Positions 33,861 to 40,033 of a stretch of DNA of 52,435 nt are shown in pieces. Position 1 is the first letter of the stretch. Every line of letters starts with the position of its first letter. The position numbers and the translations under genes are program-made. The DNA is from Bacillota bacterium (lineage in GTDB: Bacteria > Bacillota > Clostridia > Clostridiales > Caloramatoraceae): assembly GCA_023389275.1 (NCBI GenBank), contig JAEWEN010000097.1, forward strand, positions 1 through 52,435, given 5' to 3'. The notes below the pieces were generated by a model. It was not told the origin of the DNA. It did no database searches and saw only the letters and a list, made by a program, of their open reading frames with translations.

Positions 33861-35390
33861 ATGAAAAGTAGTTTAATTAAAGGAACAATCATTCTAGCAG
33901 CAGCTGGATTTTTGTCTAAGTTTTTAGGTTTATTTTTTAGAATTCCTATTATAAACATGATAGGTGAAGAGGGAATAGGGCTTTATCAGCTTACATATCC
34001 TTTATATTCATTTTTACTTGCTATGGCAGCTGGAATTCCAATAGCAGTTTCAAAAATGATATCAGAAAGAATAGCACTATCTAAAAAAGGTGAAGCTATG
34101 CTTATTTTTAAAGTAGCTTTTAGATTTTTAGCTGTTTTTGGATTTATAGCATCTTTTATTATGATTTTCTTTGGAAAACAGTTAATTACTTTATTTAACT
34201 GGCCAGAAGAGGCATATTATTCACTTTTAGGTATAAGTTTTGCACCTTTTTTAACATGTATACTTTCTTCTTATAGAGGATATTTTCAAGGTATGCAGCA
34301 CATGGCATATCCAGCAATATCTCAAATACTTGAACAAATTACAAGGGTTATAGTAGGAGTTGGTTTTTGCTATTTTCTAGTAAAGTTTGGAACAGAGTTT
34401 GCAGCTGGAGGAGCTTCCTTTGGAGCTAGTGTTGGATCTTTAGTAGCTCTTATATTTATGTCATATAATTACTCAAAAATAAAAAAGAAATATAAAGGTG
34501 ATGAAAAATTACCATCTTCTATAAAAATACTTTCAGAGATTTTAAAAATTGCAATACCTATATCAATAGCTCAAACAATAGGATCTGTAATGGCACTTAT
34601 AGATTCGTTTATGGTACCAACACTTTTAAATCAAGCAGGATATACAAGGGAAATTGCAACATCTCTTTATGGACAGCTAACAGGAAAGGCACAGGTTCTT
34701 ATAAATGTACCTTTAACTCTTTCTATAGCACTTGCTCAAAGTACAGTTCCAGCTATATCCGAGGCTTTTGCAAAAGGTGGAAAAGCTCTTCTTTCTAAAA
34801 ATATAAATTTATCTTATAAAATGGCATTTATATTTGCAATGCCATGTGCACTAGGGCTTTTTACACTTTCAAAACCAATACTTTCTCTACTATTTTTAGG
34901 AGATACAAGTGGATATGATTTAATGATGATACTATCTATTGCTTGTATATTTATAATAGCTGCACAGGTTTCAACAAGTATTTTAAATGGAGTTGGAAAA
35001 ACATTTGCACCTCTTTTTGCTATAATTATAGGGTGTATAATAAAGGTTGGTGTAGGAGTGGTTTTAATACCAAATCCAGATTTAAATATAAAAGCAGCAG
35101 CGTACTCTACACTTATTTCATACATAGCTATATCTTTAATAGATTTTATACTTGTAATAAAATATACTAAGGTATATACATCATTAATAGAAACATTTAT
35201 TATGCCACTTATATGTGCAGCATTTATGTCTGTTTCTGTTACTGCATCATATACATATTTACTTAGTATAATAGGCAAAGACTCTATTACAACTCTTATT
35301 TCTATATTTTTAGGAATAATAGTTTATGGTATAATGCTTATTTTAACAAAAACACTTACAATTAAAGAGATGAAAAATATAGTTAAATAA
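33861..35390 (+). CDS. Polysaccharide/lipid II flippase family protein (SpoVB/YabM-like)
   Basis: 509 residues with about 14 membrane segments of the MOP superfamily. The N-terminus AAAGFLSKFLGLFFRIPIINMIGEEGIGLYQ is typical of SpoVB/YabM. Relatives flip lipid-linked precursors such as lipid II (SpoVB for spore cortex, YtgP/MurJ type). Its place between spoVT and mazG corresponds to yabM of B. subtilis. Whether it serves cortex or vegetative wall cannot be decided. ATG 33861 lies seven bases after AGGGGG, which is inside a hairpin. mazG follows after 14 bases. Confidence 0.88.
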   Translation: MKSSLIKGTIILAAAGFLSKFLGLFFRIPIINMIGEEGIGLYQLTYPLYSFLLAMAAGIPIAVSKMISERIALSKKGEAMLIFKVAFRFLAVFGFIASFIMIFFGKQLITLFNWPEEAYYSLLGISFAPFLTCILSSYRGYFQGMQHMAYPAISQILEQITRVIVGVGFCYFLVKFGTEFAAGGASFGASVGSLVALIFMSYNYSKIKKKYKGDEKLPSSIKILSEILKIAIPISIAQTIGSVMALIDSFMVPTLLNQAGYTREIATSLYGQLTGKAQVLINVPLTLSIALAQSTVPAISEAFAKGGKALLSKNINLSYKMAFIFAMPCALGLFTLSKPILSLLFLGDTSGYDLMMILSIACIFIIAAQVSTSILNGVGKTFAPLFAIIIGCIIKVGVGVVLIPNPDLNIKAAAYSTLISYIAISLIDFILVIKYTKVYTSLIETFIMPLICAAFMSVSVTASYTYLLSIIGKDSITTLISIFLGIIVYGIMLILTKTLTIKEMKNIVK

Positions 35391-35404
35391 ATAGGAGAGA
35401 AAAA

Positions 35405-36847
35405 ATGATAAAAATAGTAGGATTAGGCCCAGGGTCTGTAGGAGATTTAACTCTTAAAACTCTGGATATTATGAAAAATAGTAAAAAAGTATATCTTAGA
35501 ACTTTTAAACACCCTAATGTTGAGTATTTAAAAGAAAATGGAATTGTGTTTGAAACATTTGACCATTTATATGATAGTGCAGATAATTTTGATAATCTTT
35601 ATGTTGATATAGCAAAAATAGTTTCAAGTGAAGAGGATGTAGTATATGCAGTTCCAGGACATCCACTTGTTGCAGAAAAGTCTGTTGAACATATTATAAA
35701 TATTTGCAATAAAACAGGTAAAGAATATGAAATGATAACAGCTTTAAGCTTTATAGACGCTGTTATATCAGCTGTAAAAATAGACCCTGTTGGAGGACTT
35801 AAAATAATAGATGGCCTTCAATTAGATATACAAGAGCCAGATACATCAGTTTCTAACATAATAACTCAAGTATATAGTCCATTTATAGCATGTGATATTA
35901 AAATAAAACTTATGGACTATTATGATGATGAACAAGAAGTTTATGTTATAAGAGCAGCAGGTGTTGAAGGTCTTGAAAAAATAGAAAAAATGTATCTGTA
36001 TGAAATAGATAGAGTAGAATGGGTAGACTATTTAACAAGTCTTTATATACCACCTTGTACTAGTAACAAAAAATATAACTTTAATGATTTAGTATCTATT
36101 ATGAAGCTTTTAAGAAGTGAAAATGGATGTCCTTGGGATAGAGAGCAAACACATGAAAGCTTAGAGAGATGCTTAATAGAAGAGTGTTATGAAGTTATAG
36201 AGGCTATAAGAAACGATGATACAGAAAATCTATGTGAAGAATTAGGAGACCTTTTACTTCAAGTTGTTTTCCATAGTGAAATAGCTAAAGAATATGATGG
36301 ATTTAGTGTAGGGGATGTTACAAATGGAATAGCAAGAAAAATGATTAGAAGACATCCTCATATATTTAAAGATGAAAAATGTGAAACTTCAAATGATGTT
36401 TTATCTAATTGGGATAAAATAAAAATGGAAGAGAAAAAGCAAGAAAATTATACAGATATTTTAAAAGATATTCCAAAAAGTTTTCCATCTTTACTTAGAG
36501 CATTAAAACTTCAAGAAAAAGTTAAAAAAGTAGGGTTTGACTTTGAAAACATAGATGATACAATAGAAAAAGTTAAAGAAGAATTAGAGGAAGTTCTAAG
36601 TGCATATAAAAATGGTAATAGTCAGCAAGTAGAAGAAGAAATTGGAGATTTATTGTTCTCTATTGTTAATTTTACAAGGTTTTTAAAGCTAAATCCTGAA
36701 ATTTGCTTGACAAATACCACAGAAAAGTTTATAAAAAGATTTGAGTATATTGAAACAAAGGTTTTAAAAAGTGGAAGAGATATTAAAAAAGCATCTCTTG
36801 AAGAAATGAATAACCTTTGGGAAGAGTCCAAAAGTATTGACAAATAA
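35405..36847 (+). CDS. mazG: MazG nucleotide pyrophosphohydrolase fused to a tetrapyrrole-methylase-like domain (YabN)
   Basis: 480 residues. Residues 1-215 are a TP-methylase fold (KIVGLGPGSVGDLTLKTL; VVYAVPGHPLVAE). Then two MazG repeats: one from about 230 with NGCPWDREQTHESL and EELGDLLLQVVFH, the other from about 375 with EEIGDLLFSIVNF; EExxD motifs coordinate Mg. It hydrolyses nucleoside triphosphates, including non-canonical ones. The fusion is the normal Firmicute YabN form, and the methylase-like half has no known substrate. ATG 35405 follows AGGAGAG. Confidence 0.95.
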   Translation: MIKIVGLGPGSVGDLTLKTLDIMKNSKKVYLRTFKHPNVEYLKENGIVFETFDHLYDSADNFDNLYVDIAKIVSSEEDVVYAVPGHPLVAEKSVEHIINICNKTGKEYEMITALSFIDAVISAVKIDPVGGLKIIDGLQLDIQEPDTSVSNIITQVYSPFIACDIKIKLMDYYDDEQEVYVIRAAGVEGLEKIEKMYLYEIDRVEWVDYLTSLYIPPCTSNKKYNFNDLVSIMKLLRSENGCPWDREQTHESLERCLIEECYEVIEAIRNDDTENLCEELGDLLLQVVFHSEIAKEYDGFSVGDVTNGIARKMIRRHPHIFKDEKCETSNDVLSNWDKIKMEEKKQENYTDILKDIPKSFPSLLRALKLQEKVKKVGFDFENIDDTIEKVKEELEEVLSAYKNGNSQQVEEEIGDLLFSIVNFTRFLKLNPEICLTNTTEKFIKRFEYIETKVLKSGRDIKKASLEEMNNLWEESKSIDK

Positions 36848-36940
36848 TAAGTTTTTATATAAATTAAGAAGGAATTTAATTGCTTTTGGAGAATAAACTT
36901 AAAAGAATGTACTTGGTAACCAACTAAGGAGGGAATAACA

Positions 36941-37216
36941 GTGAATAAAGCAGATCTAGTTACATCAATGGCAAATAAAAGTGGACTTACTAAAAAGGAC
37001 GCAGAAAAGGCATTAAAATCTTTTATAGAAAGTATTGAAGAAGCTTTAACATCAGGAGATAAAGTTCAACTAGTTGGATTTGGTACTTTTGAAGTTAAAG
37101 AAAGAGCTGAAAGAAAAGGTAGAAACCCTAAAACTAAAGAAGAAATAACTATACCAGCTTCTAAAGTTCCAGCTTTCAAAGCAGGAAAAGAACTTAAAGA
37201 AAAAGTAAACAACTAG
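36941..37216 (+). CDS. hup: DNA-binding protein HU
   Basis: Nucleoid protein of 91 residues that bends DNA. It has the family signature GFGTFEVKERAERKGRNPKT with the conserved Pro of the beta arm (NPKTKEEITIPASKVPAFKAGK). GTG 36941 follows AAGGAGGG. In B. subtilis HU (hbs) is elsewhere, while clostridia commonly carry it beside mazG. It is followed by its own terminator. Confidence 0.97.
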   Translation: MNKADLVTSMANKSGLTKKDAEKALKSFIESIEEALTSGDKVQLVGFGTFEVKERAERKGRNPKTKEEITIPASKVPAFKAGKELKEKVNN

Positions 37217-37220
37217 TTTT

Positions 37221-37250
37221 AAAATCAGGTCTTTGACCTGATTTTTTTAT
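37221..37250 (+). terminator. Terminator of hup
   Basis: AAAATCAGGT (37221-37230), loop CTTTG, ACCTGATTTT (37236-37245), then T's. Confidence 0.9.
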
Positions 37251-37276
37251 AAATATTTTGAATAGGAAGTGATAAT

Positions 37277-37534
37277 TTGAGACTTGATAAGTTTTTAAAA
37301 GTATCTAGAATAATAAAAAGAAGAACTGTAGCTAAAGAAGTTTGTGATACTGGAAGAGTTTTAGTTAATGGAAAAGTAGCTAAAGCAGGAACAGCACTTA
37401 AAGTTTCAGATATAATAGAAATAGGATATGCAAGGGGAAGCATAAAAGCTGAAGTAACAGATTTAAAAGAACATGTTACTAAAGATGGTGCTAGAGAACT
37501 TTATAAAATAATAAGTGGAAGTGAAATAGAGTAA
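37277..37534 (+). CDS. rqcP: S4-domain RNA-binding protein RqcP (YabO)
   Basis: 85 residues, almost entirely an S4 fold: MRLDKFLKVSRIIKRRTVAKEVCDTGRV... with NGKVAKAGTALKVSD. In B. subtilis RqcP assists RqcH in alanine tailing on stalled 50S subunits; it relates to heat-shock protein Hsp15. TTG 37277 follows AGGAAGTG. The location before yabP-yabQ-divIC matches yabO. It is followed by a hairpin terminator and the DnaA-box cluster. Confidence 0.93.
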   Translation: MRLDKFLKVSRIIKRRTVAKEVCDTGRVLVNGKVAKAGTALKVSDIIEIGYARGSIKAEVTDLKEHVTKDGARELYKIISGSEIE

Positions 37535-37540
37535 ATATTA

Positions 37541-37580
37541 AAGTCTATATCTTTGAAAAAAGGTATAGACTTATATTTTT
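37541..37580 (+). terminator. Terminator of rqcP
   Basis: AAGTCTATA-T-CTTT (37541-37554), loop GAAA, AAAGG-TATAGACTT (37559-37572), 14 bp with one G-T pair, followed by ATATTTTT. Confidence 0.75.
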
Positions 37581-37588
37581 GGAAAAAA

Positions 37589-37620
37589 TTATCAACAGCC
37601 TGTGGATAACCTGTTGATAA
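37589..37620. promoter_or_regulatory. DnaA-box cluster upstream of yabP
   Basis: Three boxes in 32 bases: TTATCAACA (37589-37597), TGTGGATAA (37601-37609, the perfect consensus in reverse) and TGTTGATAA (37612-37620, reverse). The outer two differ from TTATCCACA by one base. They form an inverted repeat TTATCAACAG (37589-37598) / CTGTTGATAA (37611-37620) with the perfect box in the 12-base spacer. A weaker TGTTGTTAA follows at 37631. Confidence 0.6.
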
Positions 37621-37725
37621 AATGTGGGAATGTTGTTAAAAGTTTGTGGTTTATTATAAAAAATAACTTAAAAGTAATAAAAATATAGTATGTTTCATAT
37701 TATTTAAAGTGATAGGAGGGATAGT

Positions 37726-38013
37726 ATGAGTGAGGATAAAAATATAAATAAATTTGAAAAACACAACATAAAAATGGAAGGAAGAAAAAAGCTAGAGCTT
37801 ACGGGGATAAAGGATGTTGTGAATTTTAACGAAGAAAATATAATACTTCAAACTTCTATGGGTGGACTTTCAATAAAAGGCAGTAATATGAAGGTTAATG
37901 TTTTAAATGTGGAAAATGGGGATATGTGTATAGAGGGATATATAAATTCTTTAGTCTATATATCAAAGGATAAGGCAAGTAAACAAAGCATCTTAAAAAA
38001 GATGTTTAAGTAA
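37726..38013 (+). CDS. yabP: Sporulation protein YabP
   Basis: 95 residues, mainly beta. The core LELTGIKDVVNFNEENIILQTSMGGLSIKG and LNVENGDMCIEGYINSLVYI is characteristic of the YabP/YqfC family, needed in the mother cell during B. subtilis sporulation. ATG 37726 follows ATAGGAGGG. It is transcribed with yabQ, 17 bases downstream. In Bacillus the pair is under sigma-E; here only a CATATTAT (37696) hints at a sigma-E -10 box, without a clear -35. A DnaA-box cluster lies about 105 bases upstream. Confidence 0.93.
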   Translation: MSEDKNINKFEKHNIKMEGRKKLELTGIKDVVNFNEENIILQTSMGGLSIKGSNMKVNVLNVENGDMCIEGYINSLVYISKDKASKQSILKKMFK

Positions 38014-38030
38014 ACCGGGAGGTTTAACAT

Positions 38031-38513
38031 ATGGTATTAGATATTTCTACACAACTAAATTATTTTTTCTCAACTTTTTTAGCTGGACTTATAGTTGGAG
38101 TTTTAATAGATGTATATAGAATATTTAGACTTACTACACCTTCAAATAAAATAGTAGCTAGTATATCAGATATTTTATTTTGGATTTTAGAAGCTTTAGT
38201 TGTGTTTGTTTTTTTAATATATACAAATAACGGAGATATAAGATACTATACTTTTATAGGTATTGGTGTTGGTATATTAATATACTTTAAATTACTTACG
38301 AAAACTATAAGGTATATGTTAGTGAGAATTATAGTGTTTACATCAAAAATATTTAGTATAATAAAAAATATATTACTATTACCTTTTAAGTTGATTGTAA
38401 TTTTATATAGTCACATTTCAATAAGATTTAACGGTATATATAAAGTAATACATAAAAAATCCTTATTAAAAAAGGAAAAAGTAAAGCTTAAAAAGAATAA
38501 AGAGACTGTATAA
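38031..38513 (+). CDS. yabQ: Spore cortex protein YabQ
   Basis: 160 residues with four or so membrane segments in the first 105 and a very basic C-terminal tail (HKKSLLKKEKVKLKKNKETV). The N-terminus, QLNYFFSTFLAGLIVGVLIDVYR, fits the YabQ family, a mother-cell membrane protein needed for cortex formation. ATG 38031 follows GGGAGG. Located between yabP and divIC exactly as in B. subtilis. Confidence 0.9.
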   Translation: MVLDISTQLNYFFSTFLAGLIVGVLIDVYRIFRLTTPSNKIVASISDILFWILEALVVFVFLIYTNNGDIRYYTFIGIGVGILIYFKLLTKTIRYMLVRIIVFTSKIFSIIKNILLLPFKLIVILYSHISIRFNGIYKVIHKKSLLKKEKVKLKKNKETV

Positions 38514-38549
38514 TATTTTGAAATACTATTGATAAAGAAGGGGATAATT

Positions 38550-38843
38550 TTGAAAAAGGGAAAAAAGAAAAATAAAGGATTTAAAATATTTTGCCTAATA
38601 TCCATATGTTGTTTTGGAATACTTGTTGTAAAACAGCAAACAATAATTAACAACTTAAACAATGAACACAAAGAACATACAAAGCAAAAAGAAAATCTTC
38701 AGCTTAGAGGACAACAGTTAAAAGAAGAATTAGATAGATCAAAATCTAAGGATTACATAGAAGTTTTAGCTAGAGAAAAGCTTGGATATATTAAAGAAGG
38801 AGAGATTCTTTTTATAGATAAAAACAGAAGAGTTATACCTTAA
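38550..38843 (+). CDS. divIC: Septum formation protein DivIC/FtsB-like
   Basis: 97 residues: short basic cytoplasmic N-terminus, one membrane helix (about 10-28), an extracellular coiled coil (about 30-68: NNLNNEHKEHTKQKENLQLR), then REKLGYIKEGEILF, the conserved end of the family. It belongs to the divisome with DivIB and FtsL. I start at TTG 38550; TTG 38529 lies before the ribosome binding site GAAGGGG. Order yabQ-divIC-yabR is as in B. subtilis. Confidence 0.93.
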   Translation: MKKGKKKNKGFKIFCLISICCFGILVVKQQTIINNLNNEHKEHTKQKENLQLRGQQLKEELDRSKSKDYIEVLAREKLGYIKEGEILFIDKNRRVIP

Positions 38844-38849
38844 TATAAA

Positions 38850-38878
38850 TTGACTAGGTTTATAAATTGGGCTATAAT
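38850..38878 (+). promoter_or_regulatory. Sigma-A promoter of yabR
   Basis: TTGACT (38850-38855), 17 bases, TATAAT (38873-38878). It lies between divIC and yabR, so yabR can be expressed apart from the sporulation/division genes. Confidence 0.75.
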
Positions 38879-38910
38879 TAAGACAATTAAAACATTAAGG
38901 GAGGAAGTTT

Positions 38911-39321
38911 TTGAGTATGACCCTACAGGTTGGAAGCATTTTAGAAGGGATAGTTGTGAACATCACAAACTTTGGAGCATTCGTAGAAGTAGGAGGAAGA
39001 ACAGGACTTGTTCATATATCAGAGATCTCTAATGCTTATATAAAAGATATAAAGAAACATCTTAAAGAACAAGATAAAGTAAAAGTAAAAGTAATTGGTA
39101 TTGATGATGATGGAAGAATGAGTCTATCAATAAGACAAGTACCAGCAGATAAGGTTAGTCAAAAACCTATAGAAATAGACTGGGAAAAAGAAAAAAGAAA
39201 AACATCTGCACTTTCATTTGAAGATATGATGTCTAAGTTTTCTAAAGAAAGCGAAGAAAAGATGCAAGATTTAAAAAGAGGTCAGGATTCAAAAAGAAGA
39301 GGCGGATATTCTAGAAGATAG
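38911..39321 (+). CDS. yabR: S1 RNA-binding domain protein YabR
   Basis: 136 residues. The S1 domain (about 5-75) reads GSILEGIVVNITNFGAFVEV, TGLVHISEIS and VKVKVIGIDDDGRMSLSIRQ, and is followed by a charged tail ending KRRGGYSRR, useful for RNA contact. This resembles general stress protein 13/YabR, ribosome-associated in relatives. TTG 38911 is six bases after GGGAGG; ATG 38917 (two residues shorter) is possible. Confidence 0.9.
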   Translation: MSMTLQVGSILEGIVVNITNFGAFVEVGGRTGLVHISEISNAYIKDIKKHLKEQDKVKVKVIGIDDDGRMSLSIRQVPADKVSQKPIEIDWEKEKRKTSALSFEDMMSKFSKESEEKMQDLKRGQDSKRRGGYSRR

Positions 39322-39325
39322 ATTA

Positions 39326-39356
39326 TAACAAAAGGCATGAAAATGCCTTTTTATTA
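39326..39356 (+). terminator. Terminator of yabR
   Basis: AAAGGCAT (39331-39338), loop GAAA, ATGCCTTT (39343-39350), followed by TTATTATG. Confidence 0.8.
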
Positions 39357-39405
39357 TGTCTTTAATACCTTTTAAAAGAAAAAAGTAATTTTTTAAAAAA
39401 AGGTG

Positions 39406-39434
39406 TTGACTTATTTTAATATAGAGTATATAAT
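39406..39434 (+). promoter_or_regulatory. Sigma-A promoter of the three-tRNA operon
   Basis: TTGACT (39406-39411), 17 bases, TATAAT (39429-39434). The leader then folds into a two-tier hairpin (GCGAGA 39446 with TCTCGC 39476; GTTTG 39454 with CAAAC 39466) that reaches the first two bases of tRNA-Leu. Confidence 0.85.
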
Positions 39435-39479
39435 TAATCATGTCAGCGAGAGAGTTTGACGAAAACAAACAAAAATCTC

Positions 39480-39569
39480 GCCGGAGTGGCGGAACAGGCA
39501 GACGCACAGGACTTAAAATCCTGCGGTCCCTAAAGGACCGTACCGGTTCGACCCCGGTCTCCGGCACCA
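39480..39569 (+). tRNA. tRNA-Leu (anticodon TAA)
   Basis: A 90-base class II tRNA: acceptor GCCGGAG/CTCCGGC, anticodon loop CTTAAAA (anticodon TAA), long variable arm CGGTCC...GGACCG, T-arm ACCGG TTCGACC CCGGT, CCA encoded. It reads UUA, which should be a dominant Leu codon in this AT-rich genome. Confidence 0.97.
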
Positions 39570-39578
39570 TTTTAATAT

Positions 39579-39654
<76 letters not shown>

Positions 39655-39666
39655 ATTACATAACAT

Positions 39667-39743
39667 GGCTGCGTAGCTCAGTTGGCCAGAGCATTCGGTT
39701 CATACCCGAAGTGTCGGGGGTTCGACTCCCTCCGCCGCCACCA
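39667..39743 (+). tRNA. Elongator tRNA-Met (anticodon CAT), copy 1
   Basis: 77 bases, anticodon arm TTCGG TTCATAC CCGAA, CCA encoded. The acceptor GGCTGCG/CGCCGCC has a T4-C69 mismatch. An identical copy is at 51978. A tRNA-Ile with lysidine at C34 (TilS substrate) is the alternative reading of CAT, but the overall sequence is Met-like. Confidence 0.9.
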
Positions 39744-39775
39744 AAATCGTATCTTACAAGATACGATTTTTTAGT
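39744..39775 (+). terminator. Terminator of the tRNA operon
   Basis: AAATCGTATCT (39744-39754), loop of 4, AGATACGATTT (39759-39769), followed by a T run. Confidence 0.9.
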
Positions 39776-39893
39776 TTTTTGACTTATCATATATGTATAT
39801 TAAAGGTACAATTAAAATATTCATTTTTATTTATGTACAATTCATCTTTTTCCACTAGCATTAGAAAAAATATTATATCAATAAACTATTTTT

Positions 39894-39977
39894 TTAGTCG
39901 AAGCATACTTGTTTTTAATAAAAAACCTTTAGATTATGTCATAAAGTTAATAAATTCTAAGTAGATATAATGACAAA
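39894..39977. promoter_or_regulatory. Possible Spo0A boxes upstream of spoIIE
   Basis: TTAGTCGAA (39894-39902) differs by one base from TTTGTCGAA, and TGACAAA (39971-39977) is a partial match in reverse. spoIIE is activated by phosphorylated Spo0A in B. subtilis. The rest of 39776-40033 holds no convincing gene. Confidence 0.3.
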
Positions 39978-40033
39978 ATAATAAAACCCTCTTTGTTAAA
40001 ATGTGAACAGTAGGAGAAATAGGGGGTTAAAAA

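Noticed and set aside
39779..39964. Open frame of 61 codons after the tRNA-Met terminator
   Set aside because: It starts at a TTG with no Shine-Dalgarno, overlaps nothing meaningful and has random AT-rich composition.
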